A DNA stretch of 64,000 nt from JABAQJ01 sp046327745 (GCA_046327745.1 JAXLXV010000032.1:1-64000); one strand, 5' to 3'. Positions 10,501-19,128 are shown, numbered from the stretch's first letter. Program-made: numbers and translations. Notes: a model not told the origin generated them from the sequence alone.

Positions 10501-12302
10501 ACGAGGAAGGAGGAATCTGGTACGGCGGCACGCGGTGGGAGTGGCGCGCCGTCAACGAACTGGCCCTGCCATCGGCCATCGGTGAGGTGTTAGAGCGTCG
10601 GTTGGATCGACTCTCCCCGGGGTCTCGGCACATCCTTGCCGCGGCGGCGGTCCTTGGGCCTTCCTTTGATGTGGAGTTGCTCCTGGCGGCAGCCGCGGCA
10701 ACCGAAACACAGGTGCGTGCGGCGTTGGATGAGGGTGTCGCCGCCGCCGTCGTGGAAGCAGGCGATGGGGCCCGCACCGGCCGTTACTCGTTCACGCACG
10801 CCTTGCTGGCCGACGCCTGCCGTCGGTCTATTCCCGAGCGCCAACGTCAGCGCATGCACGACGTCGCCGCGCGGATGCTCGAGCTGCGTGCCCCAACAGC
10901 GGTCAGCGAGATTGCCGCGCACTACCACGCCGCGGGCAACGACGTCAACGCGTATCGGTACGCCGTACTCGCCGCCACGCGCGCCGCGTCAGTCTACGCG
11001 CACGATGAAGCCTTGGCATGCTTGGCGATTGCCCAGCGCCACGCACCCTCCCCCGCCGATCTCGCGGACATTCGCGGACAGCTGGCGGAACTCGCCGAGG
11101 CTGCCGGCCGATATGACTACGCCGAGGAGATGTGCGACCTGGCGTTGGACTGGCTGGCTGCCAGCGCGCCTCCCATCGAGCAGGTTCCATTGCGCCGACT
11201 GCGCGAACTGGTGCGTCTGCACCGTGGCCGCGCCCCGCAACGTTCCATCGACGAGTTGCAACTGATGTCGGCGCTCGTGGAAGCATCGTCCAATCACGAA
11301 GGGGCGGCCTCCATCTCAGTCGCGTTGTCGTCTTGCTATAGCGCCCTGGCCAACTGGTCCGTGGCCGAGCGTATGGCACACCGGGCGCTGGAGTCAGCAC
11401 AGGCACAACCCGATCCGCGATGGGAAGGTGAAGCATCGTTGCAGCTGGGGATGGCGCGGGCGTTCCTGACCCCCACCGAGGCGCTTGTCTTCTTGCGCGA
11501 CGCCGAACACGTCTTCCAGACCATCGGAGACCTGCGCGGCGAAGGCGTGGCGTGCGCCGCCAGTGGGACGACGCTCGCTGCCATGGGTCGACTGAGCGAA
11601 GCACACGAAGCCCTCACCCGGGCGGTCGACGCCGGCCGATCCTCACACAGCGCCGGCGTCTCCGCGCTCGCGGCCTTGGGCATGGCCAGCGTCTCCCTGC
11701 GCCGCGGTGCGTTCGACCTCGCCAACGATTGGCTGGGTGATGCCAGCCGTCTGTACGCGGCCCTCCGCGATGAACCCGGTCGTGTGGACGCCGCCCTCAT
11801 GCGCGCCCACCTGCTCTTGGAAGAAGGGGCGTCGGAAGAGGCGGGCGAAGCCTACCACTCGGTCGCGGCCCGGGCCGTCGACCTTGGCGTGCCATGGATT
11901 GAGCTGACGGCCCACGCTGGCGCAGCGCTTTGTATGCCCGACGGTCGCTTGAGCGAGCGCGATGCGCGCTGGAAGCGCATCAATGAACTGCTCGCCAGCG
12001 CCCCCGCGGACTGGTGGTTCCCAGGGCGTGAACGGGTGGATACCCTGGCCGTTCGGATGGCCCTCACCGCCGGTCACCTCTCCGTTGCCCTGGGACTATT
12101 TGAGCGCGCGGTAGGACTGGCAGAGAACCGCGACGTCTGGGCAACCTGTTGGCTCGTGGCCCAAGTCGGACAACCGCTGGTGGACGCTGGGCTACCTGCC
12201 GCACGTGCCAGCATTGCCGTTGCCGCACGGCGCGCCCGAGAGCATGACTTCCTGCCGTTGGCGCAACGACTGGCCCCGCAGGTCGCTCCCGGTGCGCACT
12301 GA
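7557..12302 (+). CDS. giant signalling protein: TPR - HD-GYP - GGDEF - AAA/STAND-type ATPase - TPR
   Basis: 1581 aa from ATG. Residues ~25-350 are TPR-like helical repeats. HD-GYP phosphodiesterase, ~375-530: HDIGK with His415, then HHECWDGSGYP and DVFDAL, so metal-binding and GYP motifs are intact. GGDEF-type cyclase, ~555-720: signature reads GEDEF (639-643) with an RxxD I-site-like RAGD five residues before; the second Gly is Glu, so activity is uncertain. ATPase, ~740-1000: FVGREEEV, Walker A GEAGIGKS (~770), Walker B LVLVIEDAHWAD, as in LuxR/guanylate-cyclase-associated ATPases. The rest is TPR repeats. No DNA-binding or membrane segment is visible, so this is a cytoplasmic c-di-GMP enzyme or sensor regulated by a STAND-like switch (inference). 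Confidence 0.9.
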   Translation: MTDTARPANDASPNDARRLASPANAATIESLIEQGRLAEARGQRDSARELYERALHLLDPSTGGELAASLLLGIGRTHFDADNHTAALESVETVLALPTASISHAAVASALELRGRVRWAQGNLEDAQNDFLGSRQRALAGGQTAQAAAGSANLAALALIRGEFSASLLLYETSLAEYRSLGDDASIAMVLGQLAPLYADLRRWNAAEQAFAEAMQLATAHSDARALLRLELARAEMAIGRFNYERAGASCARALDLAKKLEPQSGSHARALALNGVVARELGDLPRAERLLDQAERMALDADDLLVAAETAREKADLYGRLDRHQHTLLALNKAYRLLSQMRGRRTLLHIARRLHRLEEGFVDVVRRWAQRIESKDHATGGHCDRVAEWTTALARRMGVEGTTLFWYKVGALLHDIGKLAIPAAVLNKAGRLSADEWALVKRHPTLGAEMLTDVDFPWEVRPIVESHHECWDGSGYPHGLSGNQIPLAARIFHVADVFDALITRRSFKQALSPEEAIDVMRKDVGRQFDPAVFKAFEELVQERGASAMASPSVRDAIHVIDDTLTAVPDRRSFFQTARDALAARRGTAQGVALLAVDIDHFRLINDAYGRLQGDDLLWALAKVLQRGVRAGDVVGRRGEDEFLILLPDASPKVANEVAERLRAAAEAMRCVRRDAAEETIALTISVGVANAPADGDTAETLAASADRALFRAKRGGRNRVVADEHEVTEGIGARLSLDHFVGREEEVRQLVTLLDAAGRADPQFVTIVGEAGIGKSAILRQLDPEVRLRGAAVVIGQCADGEIKSPLAPWIAIIERLHERGAVPSREWLALAQLIPALRLPGLEPATAPTSSQLIDEIVRYVQLATRAHPLVLVIEDAHWADSATWDALEALAGAAQRERLLVCLTMRAEEARVVADRRKRLGQRRTVHQVSLQRLSVDDLRRWVQAAFHDGALGDEFPAFLYEYTEGIPLYVIHVLRALYEEGGIWYGGTRWEWRAVNELALPSAIGEVLERRLDRLSPGSRHILAAAAVLGPSFDVELLLAAAAATETQVRAALDEGVAAAVVEAGDGARTGRYSFTHALLADACRRSIPERQRQRMHDVAARMLELRAPTAVSEIAAHYHAAGNDVNAYRYAVLAATRAASVYAHDEALACLAIAQRHAPSPADLADIRGQLAELAEAAGRYDYAEEMCDLALDWLAASAPPIEQVPLRRLRELVRLHRGRAPQRSIDELQLMSALVEASSNHEGAASISVALSSCYSALANWSVAERMAHRALESAQAQPDPRWEGEASLQLGMARAFLTPTEALVFLRDAEHVFQTIGDLRGEGVACAASGTTLAAMGRLSEAHEALTRAVDAGRSSHSAGVSALAALGMASVSLRRGAFDLANDWLGDASRLYAALRDEPGRVDAALMRAHLLLEEGASEEAGEAYHSVAARAVDLGVPWIELTAHAGAALCMPDGRLSERDARWKRINELLASAPADWWFPGRERVDTLAVRMALTAGHLSVALGLFERAVGLAENRDVWATCWLVAQVGQPLVDAGLPAARASIAVAARRAREHDFLPLAQRLAPQVAPGAH

Positions 12303-12338
12303 CGCACCGAAGGCGCTCATGGCGAGCAGCCGTCAGCA

Positions 12339-15300
12339 TCAACCGGTGAGCCACTCCAGCATCTTGCGACGCGCCCGATCACTCTGGAAGTAATGCGTGT
12401 GCGACACCCCTTCACTCCCTTCGAGCAGTAGTCGCTCCTCGATCGGGAAGTACGCCGAACCGTTTTCCCGGAACACCCCCATCGTCGGCACGACCAGGTC
12501 GTTCGGCCCAGCCGGATCGCCGGGACCGGACATCAGCTTGTTCAGTCCCTTGGTCACCAGCAGCCGGCGTAACCCAGGGTCGCTCGGCTTGGCGTCTGAT
12601 GTGATAGCGAAGTATTTCGTGTCTCCGCGCGTACCGCTCGCGTTGAGCTGACGGAGGAAGTCACCTCCGGGGTACATGGACTGCAGTCCATCCAACCCCG
12701 AGAGCGAGCCTACTGCCAGCTGCTTGACGACCGCAAGCACAAGCGTCAACACGTCGGTGACGCCAGGCATCACGTCGAGCACGTTGGTGAGCACGTCGAT
12801 CAAGTCACCGAGCTTCTGCGGATTCGCCAAAGGCGTACCGGCGTTCGGCACACCGACAAACACCACGCGCCCCACCCGCACCTCCCGTCCCTGTAGGTCG
12901 AAATCGCTGAACCGTTCGGCCAGCATGCGACTGACCAGCCCACCCCGCGAGTGACACACCACGTCCACGTCCAGCTTCGTGCCCGGGGGAATACGCTCGA
13001 TGAATCGCTTCACGTTCTCACGCGGATCGTGCGAGAGCGTGAAGTGATCGAAGGCGAAGACGCGCCCACCGTAGCGCTGATGCAGCTCGCTCATGTACTC
13101 AGGCGGTAGCTGGCCAAAGGCGAGGTGCGATCGGCTGAACGTCCCGTGGACAAACAGCAGGGCCCGACCGCTCCCGAGCCGGCTCCACTCGTCACCCTCG
13201 ATCTGGCGGGCAGCGTCACTCGCGAAGTCATCTGGTTGGAACGCGCGAACCCGATACGGCGCCCGCTTGGTCTCCATCGCGCGCACGAACGAGGCCCCAA
13301 CTTCTCCAAGGACCGGGTCGATCAACGGAAAGATCAGCTCCTTCAGGACCTTCTTACCCACGGCTCCCATGAGACCGCGTGAGCCGGCGGGCGCCTCGCT
13401 GGGAACTGACTGTGGGATGACATAGGAGCGCTTGGCCGGCGCAGCCGTAGCCCCTCGCGTGGTACCGCTGGGCGCGAGGTGCCACGAAACGACGCCGAGT
13501 TCGTCGGTGGCCATCACCAGCTGCCCAAAGCCGTCCGCCGGAGCGTTCAGCTGCAGCTCCATGGCCGGCTGATCGCCGACGCTGCGCGACGCTACTCCGC
13601 TTTCGCGTGCGCCGGCAATCTCGATCGTTTGGCCGTCGGTCATCCCCGAGGCGTTGAGAGCGTCGCGCAGGTCGGAGTTAACCAGCGATGCGGCGACCTC
13701 GTGCCCCTTGGCACCAAAATGCGTACTGGCCGTGCCGGTCAGCCCAGAGGCCACCAGCGTTGCAGCTCCCAAGCTCACCGCGGCCGCCGTGCCGGGAAGG
13801 GCCTGCGTCGACCGACGCCGAATCACAAAGGATCGCGTCACCGTCGTCCAGTCGCCATCGGCCGGTTCGTTGCGACCTAAGTCTCGTGTCGCATGCCCCT
13901 GAAACACCCCGCTAAACAGCCGGCCTAACGAGGTGTTGCCCCCACCTCGCGTCCCGGCCTGCTGAAGCAGTGAGAAATCGGCCTCCTGCTCGGTGACGAA
14001 CAACTTCAGAGACTCCACGGCCTGCCCTTCGAGCGACGGATCCTGGCCAGGAACGAACGGGAAGCCTTTCGGCCATCGCGCATAGAACAGGTCCGACTTC
14101 TTGGTCTCATAGTCAAACTGAATGCCGGGTTCCAGCTTCCGCTGCGATCGCGCCTCCCGGTAGGGAAGCGCCAACGCCACGGCACCCGACAGACCAAAAT
14201 CCACCAGGCTGATGAACACCGGCTTGTCGTGATTGCTGGTGATCCGAAAGACAACTACCTCATCCTGCTGGAAGACCACCTGTCCGCCGGCCGAGGCGTC
14301 GGGGGTTGCCGGCGTCAGTGCGCCGGCGGCATCCATTCGCATCAACGTCAGGTCGAACTTTCCGCGCAGGGCGCTATCCAGGTTCGTGTTCTCGAAAGCC
14401 AGCGCGCGCCGGTACTTGGACGTTCCTTCGAGGTTCTCGAGGATCACCTTCGTTTCACTGGTCTTCTTCAGCGCCATCAGGAAGGTGCCGGTCTCCGATG
14501 TAAATGCCCACATCGGCTCGCGCAGCACGCCAGCTTCGCGCATGGGGTCATCGGCGCCAACGGTGGCGCGAGCCGGAAGGAGTCGTCCGGTCACCGCATC
14601 CGCCGAGTCCGTCAGCTCCAATAGCGGCGATGGTGACAATACGGCGCGGAGGGCCGCCAGCGCCGTGGCGTCATCGCCGAGCAAACGCACGGGCAGGCGC
14701 GCGTCGGCGTGCACGTGCGACGTCTCGACCGCGCGCGCATCCACCCCGATCGCGGACAGGCTCGTTTCGTTCGTCACCCGCGCCTCGCTCGTGACCGCAC
14801 CCACGCTCGTCAGCTCGATCGTGCCGATGAGCGAGTCGGCACCGGCTACCTTTGTCCCCTGGGCATGGACATCGAACGTCGAGCCAGCCGTCATGCCGTG
14901 CGCGGCGCCGCCGGCCAATGTCACCATGTCATCCGTGCGCGCCAGCACGCGCACAAACCGCATTGGCTCGATGTCGCGTACGCCAAGCACTTCACGATCC
15001 GCCTTGCCTTCCATCTGCGGATGCTGAGCGGACGCGTGCGCCGTCACCTGCGTGGCGGCACGCTCGAAGATGTCCCGGTATGTTGCACCTGACGTGCCCT
15101 TCCGGAGTTCCTGCCCGAGGAAGTAGGTCAGGGCGCCATGCGGCACACGCCCTTCGGCCTCTGACGTCGTATACTCGTACGACGATTCGTCGTCCCGGCA
15201 TCCAGCGATCAGCACGTACTTGTCAGCGATCGCCATCCACCCACTCGGTCCCGGCTCTCCCTGCGTCGGGATTGGGACCGGCTCACGGAACTTCAGCAGT

Positions 15301-15830
15301 TCTTCCTTGGATCTGGTGTCTGGCGGAAGCGACCTCGCCTTGGGAGCGCCAACGTCACGCGTAATCGTGCCCGAGTGGCAACAGTCGAAAATGAGCGTGA
15401 TGAACGACGTCTTGCCGCCGAGCGCTTCGAGCTTGAGGGCAATCTCGTCATCGGTGATGTCACGGTTCTGCCCCTGCCATCCGGCGCTGTCACAGGGCAC
15501 CATGGTGCTGTCGCGACCCGATGGCTCGTCCCCCTCCAAGTCGGTCATCTGCGATCCGTGGCCCGCGTAGTGAACGACGACCACGTCGTCCTTGCCCGTG
15601 GCCGCAACCAACGCATCGAACGCCGCCAGGATCGCATCGCGCGTAGCCTCGGCGTTGGTCAGGAGCGTCATCTGCTCCCGTGGGAAGCCGTACTGTTCGG
15701 CCAGGATCTCCTGCAACAGTTTCACGTCATTCACGCAGCCGTTGAGCTGTCGGTCTGCTGGCCACAACGGATACTGGTCAATGCCGATAGAGAGCAGTCG
15801 TCTGACTGCTCCGCCCTCTGCTGGACTCAT
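12339..15830 (-). CDS. caspase-family (C14) protease fused to DUF4384 and alpha/beta-hydrolase (lipase-like)
   Basis: 1163 aa from ATG, without signal peptide. Residues 10-260 form a caspase/metacaspase p20: LSIGIDQY, LNGCVNDVKLLQEIL, catalytic His in YAGHGS (His91) and Cys in DCCHSG (Cys151). Around 500-620 is a DUF4384-like domain (VVFRITSNHDKPVFISLVDF, then LPYREA). From ~850 a hydrolase starts with LLFVHGTFS and contains the nucleophile elbow VCHSRGG (Ser961) plus a late SHTHYFQS that could supply the catalytic His. Both active sites look intact. The protease may activate or release the lipase (inference). It is monocistronic and convergent with the HD-GYP gene. Confidence 0.88.
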   Translation of the reverse strand: MSPAEGGAVRRLLSIGIDQYPLWPADRQLNGCVNDVKLLQEILAEQYGFPREQMTLLTNAEATRDAILAAFDALVAATGKDDVVVVHYAGHGSQMTDLEGDEPSGRDSTMVPCDSAGWQGQNRDITDDEIALKLEALGGKTSFITLIFDCCHSGTITRDVGAPKARSLPPDTRSKEELLKFREPVPIPTQGEPGPSGWMAIADKYVLIAGCRDDESSYEYTTSEAEGRVPHGALTYFLGQELRKGTSGATYRDIFERAATQVTAHASAQHPQMEGKADREVLGVRDIEPMRFVRVLARTDDMVTLAGGAAHGMTAGSTFDVHAQGTKVAGADSLIGTIELTSVGAVTSEARVTNETSLSAIGVDARAVETSHVHADARLPVRLLGDDATALAALRAVLSPSPLLELTDSADAVTGRLLPARATVGADDPMREAGVLREPMWAFTSETGTFLMALKKTSETKVILENLEGTSKYRRALAFENTNLDSALRGKFDLTLMRMDAAGALTPATPDASAGGQVVFQQDEVVVFRITSNHDKPVFISLVDFGLSGAVALALPYREARSQRKLEPGIQFDYETKKSDLFYARWPKGFPFVPGQDPSLEGQAVESLKLFVTEQEADFSLLQQAGTRGGGNTSLGRLFSGVFQGHATRDLGRNEPADGDWTTVTRSFVIRRRSTQALPGTAAAVSLGAATLVASGLTGTASTHFGAKGHEVAASLVNSDLRDALNASGMTDGQTIEIAGARESGVASRSVGDQPAMELQLNAPADGFGQLVMATDELGVVSWHLAPSGTTRGATAAPAKRSYVIPQSVPSEAPAGSRGLMGAVGKKVLKELIFPLIDPVLGEVGASFVRAMETKRAPYRVRAFQPDDFASDAARQIEGDEWSRLGSGRALLFVHGTFSRSHLAFGQLPPEYMSELHQRYGGRVFAFDHFTLSHDPRENVKRFIERIPPGTKLDVDVVCHSRGGLVSRMLAERFSDFDLQGREVRVGRVVFVGVPNAGTPLANPQKLGDLIDVLTNVLDVMPGVTDVLTLVLAVVKQLAVGSLSGLDGLQSMYPGGDFLRQLNASGTRGDTKYFAITSDAKPSDPGLRRLLVTKGLNKLMSGPGDPAGPNDLVVPTMGVFRENGSAYFPIEERLLLEGSEGVSHTHYFQSDRARRKMLEWLTG

Positions 15831-16271
15831 GGCTCGTTGATTTTGGAGGTGGTCGCCCTACGATGGCTTTGCTCGGCCGTCCCCTCAGGGTGCAGCTGCG
15901 CGTTCCAAGTCTTGAAGAGACGCGACTAACGTCGCTGCTGACGCGAGAACGGTCAACAACCAGGATCAGCCTGGGCGCGTGCAGGCGGTCTTTGCGGTCG
16001 CTCTCTGATCTGCCAGTGATGGCTGCCGTCGCCGCGTTTATCCAGCGTGCGCTGATCCAAGTGCGCGCTGAAGACCCTTGGATACCAGAAGAAGGACGAG
16101 GGGCCGAAAGCACGGCCCCTCGTCACTTCACCTCGGTGGTGGTCTGAACTCGCGTTGTTTCGCCCGGTCATTGGCACGCCGTTGCATCTGGCACGCCCGC
16201 AGGGCGGTGACGTCAGGACTCAGCGCGTCATCTCGACGTCCTTACCATCACCTCCATCGTCCAACTCGAGA
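15831..16271. other. intergenic region, 441 bp
   Basis: This lies between the 5' end of the caspase gene and the 3' end of the sulfur operon, both on the minus strand. It should hold the caspase promoter, but none is clear. Open frames here (for example 15863-16147 on +, 94 codons) lack a Shine-Dalgarno and family motifs. The only strong structure is the 12-bp hairpin at 16095-16124, listed separately. No tRNA or ncRNA was recognised. Confidence 0.5.
16095..16124 (-). terminator. perfect 12-bp hairpin, probable terminator of the sulfur operon
   Basis: Arms GACGAGGGGCCG and CGGCCCCTCGTC pair perfectly around a 6-nt loop (AAAGCA). On the minus strand the stem is followed by the pyrimidine-rich CTTCTTCT. 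It sits about 150 bp beyond the stop of the FadL-like gene. The U-tract is weak, so this is a probable rather than classic intrinsic terminator. Confidence 0.55.
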
Positions 16272-17762
16272 CTAGTACTTCCATACGGCGCCAAACGTCA
16301 GCACCCACTGCTGCATTGTGGTGTAGCTGTTTTGATACTCCGCTCCCAGCAGGTGACTGGCGTTCACTCCCGTGATGTGCGCGTTCAACGCGTGCACCAC
16401 CGACACCTCGAACGGCACTCCCAACAAGGCGAACCCGGTCCCTGCGGTCACCGCCTGCTCGCTGATAGCCGGGAAGGCAATGAACACGGTGTTGTTTGGG
16501 ACCGGGTTGTTGCCTCGCAAATAGCCGGCGCGGAAGGTGGTGGCGTCGCTTGCCTTGTATTCCACCCCGAACTTGCCGCTCCACGTATCCTTCCAATGGA
16601 GTGGGAACGGATATGTAAAGTTCGAATTCGTGGGATCTCCGTTCACGAGGATGTTCACGTTCGCGTTGTCCCCATTCGTTAGGATGAATGGCATGACCGA
16701 TTCGGCCGCCTTCCAGTTCATCCACACGCCTTCGGCCCCTACACGCCACCGCGGGCTTAGCTTCAGTGAGAGGCCCGCGCCCGCGGTCTGCGGCTCGGAG
16801 AGTTCCGTGGCGGCTTGGTAGGTCGACTTGGCACCGAGGGCGAGGTTCATGCCGGCCGCACTCAGCGCTTGCCCGACCGAGGTCTGGGCGTCACTCGCCT
16901 GCATACCATGGTACACCATGCGCTCCTGCACCAACACGCCGAACATCGCTTCGAACTGACGGTTCATGTCGATCGTCGCCGTGGCACCGTCAAGAGAGAT
17001 CTTGGACCGCGGGCTCCAGGAGCCACTCAGGCGCAGCGCATCGTTCACCTTCCACGCCGCCCCTAGGCTCGCACCGTAACCCCAACCAGCAAAGTCGTAC
17101 GAATTGCCGAACGCCGTCAGCTCAGTCACGTTGGCGAACATGGCCGGATAGTGCGGGTCCATCTGCGTGATCGCTGCCATGCCGGCGGCCGACGAAGGTG
17201 GCATGGTGAACGGCATGCGGAAGTCGCGAATTTGGGCATACGTGGCGTATGCGCTGACGCCGACCGTAAACCCCGGCATTAACTGATATGCTAGCGCGGG
17301 TCCCATCTTCATGGCCGCGAAGAAACTTTCATAGTCCTGGTTGGCACCCAACAAGGCATGTTGCAGCTTGAAGTCGGATCCGAAGCCACCGATAGGCTCC
17401 ATGCCGACGGCCCATGACAGCCGCGGACTGATCTTCTTTCCCACGTACGCGAAGGAGCCGAGCGGATACGCGTGTCGCGCGCCATCCGCGGTGCTCGCGT
17501 TGATGCTGTTGCGAAACGTCAGGCTCGGCGCAAACGCCGAGAGGTTCGCCTCGAATGCTGGCCGCTGGAACCAGGCGATTGCCGCGGGATCGCGGAACAG
17601 GTCCGTCGGTACATCATCACGCGCCCGCGTGACGCAGCCTTGGCCGGCGGCTCGCGCCGAAAGGCATTGCAGGACGTATCCGTTCGTTTGTCCCGGCAGT
17701 GTCGTTGAAAGCATGACGCCGGCCAGCGCAACCGCGGCGCTCAAATACCGTGTCGTCCTCAT
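16272..17762 (-). CDS. FadL/OmpP1/TodX-type outer-membrane transport protein
   Basis: 496 aa. Start set at ATG 17762 because GAGG sits 6 nt upstream; GTG 17774 and ATG 17768 are in frame. Residues 1-25 form a signal peptide ending near LPGQ. The mature N-terminus has the FadL pattern: a Gly/Ala-rich stretch, then DVPTDLFRDPAAIAW and LTFRNSINAS. The rest alternates as a barrel and ends FGAVWKY with a terminal aromatic residue. FadL proteins import hydrophobic molecules. As last gene of the SQR/DsrE/TusE unit (5 bp after the DsrE-like stop), it may bring in a hydrophobic sulfur compound or elemental sulfur (inference). Confidence 0.85.
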   Translation of the reverse strand: MRTTRYLSAAVALAGVMLSTTLPGQTNGYVLQCLSARAAGQGCVTRARDDVPTDLFRDPAAIAWFQRPAFEANLSAFAPSLTFRNSINASTADGARHAYPLGSFAYVGKKISPRLSWAVGMEPIGGFGSDFKLQHALLGANQDYESFFAAMKMGPALAYQLMPGFTVGVSAYATYAQIRDFRMPFTMPPSSAAGMAAITQMDPHYPAMFANVTELTAFGNSYDFAGWGYGASLGAAWKVNDALRLSGSWSPRSKISLDGATATIDMNRQFEAMFGVLVQERMVYHGMQASDAQTSVGQALSAAGMNLALGAKSTYQAATELSEPQTAGAGLSLKLSPRWRVGAEGVWMNWKAAESVMPFILTNGDNANVNILVNGDPTNSNFTYPFPLHWKDTWSGKFGVEYKASDATTFRAGYLRGNNPVPNNTVFIAFPAISEQAVTAGTGFALLGVPFEVSVVHALNAHITGVNASHLLGAEYQNSYTTMQQWVLTFGAVWKY

Positions 17763-17779
17763 AATCATCCTCACGCTTA

Positions 17780-18298
17780 CTAGATGAAGATCACCTGCGC
17801 CCCTTCGGACTTCTCAAAGAAGTCCATGGCGGTGATCACGTCTTGCACTTGTGGAACCAACTCTTCGCGCTTGATATCCATCATTTCCATCGCCATCTGG
17901 CACGCATAGATCTCCGCACCCGAATCGCTGAGCGTGACGAGCAGCTCTCGCACCGTGGGCACGTCGATCTCCTCGATCTTTTTCTTCATCATCCGGGTGG
18001 CCAGACTCTCCATGCCTGGCAAGCCAGCGATCATGGCTGGCATGTGTGTGCCTGGATTCCCCACGACTCCCGCGTGCAGCTTGTCTACGGTGGATTCGCG
18101 GATGATGTCCATTCCCCAGAACGTGAAGAACAGCACCGCGTCGATGCCCATCATCCGGGCAGCGTTCGCGAGGATGAGCCCGGGGTACGCCATGTCCAGA
18201 CTGCCCTTCGAGCAGATGATGGCCACCTTGCGATTCGTCGCGGCAGCGCCGTTCGTCGCTGCAACCGGCCCGCCGGCGGTCTCCAGTATGCCTTGCAT
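17780..18298 (-). CDS. DsrE2-like (DsrE/DsrF/DrsH superfamily) sulfur-carrier protein
   Basis: 172 aa, with Shine-Dalgarno AGGAGGGG upstream of ATG. After a ~22-residue variable N-terminus, KVAIICSKGSLDMAYPGLILANAAR and FFTFWGMDIIR match the DsrE2/peroxiredoxin-like family. Two Cys stand out: Cys in IICSKGS and the conserved Cys of YACQMAMEMM near residue 135. DsrE-type proteins bind persulfide sulfur on the second Cys and pass it to TusA/DsrC/Hdr-type partners (established for relatives). There is no membrane segment. It sits between the TusE-like and FadL-like genes in the same operon. Confidence 0.87.
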   Translation of the reverse strand: MQGILETAGGPVAATNGAAATNRKVAIICSKGSLDMAYPGLILANAARMMGIDAVLFFTFWGMDIIRESTVDKLHAGVVGNPGTHMPAMIAGLPGMESLATRMMKKKIEEIDVPTVRELLVTLSDSGAEIYACQMAMEMMDIKREELVPQVQDVITAMDFFEKSEGAQVIFI

Positions 18299-18337
18299 GT
18301 CACCCCTCCTGTGAGAACCGGATTCACCGGTCGTTCG

Positions 18338-18652
18338 TCAGACGCAACTTTTTGGTTTGGTCAGTCCTGACACCTTCGCGGCCAGGATGCCGGGTCCTTT
18401 TGGGAACAGTTGGTACAACTCCTTGGTCGGAATGCCGGACTCACTCGTGATGCGCCTCAGCCCGGGTGCCGTTCCTTTTTCGGCGGCGTCACGCCGACAG
18501 AACTCGATCACCTTCCAGTGCCGCTCGGTCAGCGTAATGCCGGCCTGGCGAGCAATCTCTTCGGCGATGTCGGGCGTCCACTCCTGCGGGTCGATCATGA
18601 AGCCGTCGTCGTTCAGCTTCACGGCATGTCCTGCGATCGTTGCGGTGGTCAT
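18338..18652 (-). CDS. TusE/DsrC/DsvC-family sulfur-relay protein with only the penultimate Cys
   Basis: 104 aa, with strong Shine-Dalgarno GGAGG. The family core is clear: LNDDGFMIDPQEWTPDIAEEIAR, ERHWKVIEFCRR, LYQLFPKGPGILAAKVSG and the terminal LTKPKSCV. CysA, the penultimate residue, is present. CysB, 11 residues earlier in true DsrC, is Ala. This makes it a TusE-type or DsrC-like carrier rather than a DsrAB substrate (established distinction). No dsrAB or tusBCD is nearby. It probably accepts sulfur from the SQR/DsrE proteins (inference). It lies 42 bp after the DUF1641 gene and 39 bp before the DsrE-like gene. Confidence 0.9.
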   Translation of the reverse strand: MTTATIAGHAVKLNDDGFMIDPQEWTPDIAEEIARQAGITLTERHWKVIEFCRRDAAEKGTAPGLRRITSESGIPTKELYQLFPKGPGILAAKVSGLTKPKSCV

Positions 18653-18694
18653 ATGTCCTCCAAGGCATCCGGCGTTGGGCCGGCGCGTGTCGAG

Positions 18695-19126
18695 TTAACG
18701 TTTGGACGCAGCGTCTGGCGCCGTCGCCGCCCGTCCAGCCAGCTGAAGCACCGTCAGTAGCAACGAGAGGGCGCGACGCACATCCGGCGCGCGGAACTGC
18801 CGGAACAGGGCGCCCCAACTGGGAGTCGGTGCGCGTCGAGCATGCTCAAGCTCTTGCCGGGCGCTGGCCAGCCACGCTCTTGCTCCCGACTTGCTCAGCG
18901 CGTCGAACTTCCCGATCGCCAGCAACATGGCGTCATTCACCACTGGCATCATGTCGACGACGAGTTCTTCCAGCTCCTCGCGACGGGCGTCCAAAGCGCG
19001 CAGCATCTGCGTCTGTTCAGCCAGTATCTGCTTCTGTTCGGCCAAGGTGCGGCGCAGGTCTTCCCAGTCGGCGAGAGAGGGCGATGGAGTCGTGACTTCA
19101 TCGACTCGTTCCATCACGGCGGTCAT
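18695..19126 (-). CDS. DUF1641 protein
   Basis: 143 aa with a strong Shine-Dalgarno (AAGGAG) that overlaps the stop of the SQR-like gene, so the two are translationally coupled. Residues 20-60 form a charged coiled coil (RRTLAEQKQILAEQTQMLRAL). The second half carries the DUF1641 pattern with D-V-R-R-A-L-S-L-L-L-T-V-L-Q. DUF1641 proteins accompany SQR-like flavoproteins and formate dehydrogenase-like genes in many genomes. Their function is unknown; a membrane-anchoring or quinone-interaction role is often guessed. The short hydrophobic C-terminal helix fits peripheral membrane binding (inference). Confidence 0.82.
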   Translation of the reverse strand: MTAVMERVDEVTTPSPSLADWEDLRRTLAEQKQILAEQTQMLRALDARREELEELVVDMMPVVNDAMLLAIGKFDALSKSGARAWLASARQELEHARRAPTPSWGALFRQFRAPDVRRALSLLLTVLQLAGRAATAPDAASKR

Positions 19127-19128
19127 GG

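Noticed and set aside
15863..16147. 94-codon plus-strand frame in the 441-bp gap
   Set aside because: No Shine-Dalgarno, no family resemblance, and it crosses the hairpin at 16095-16124.
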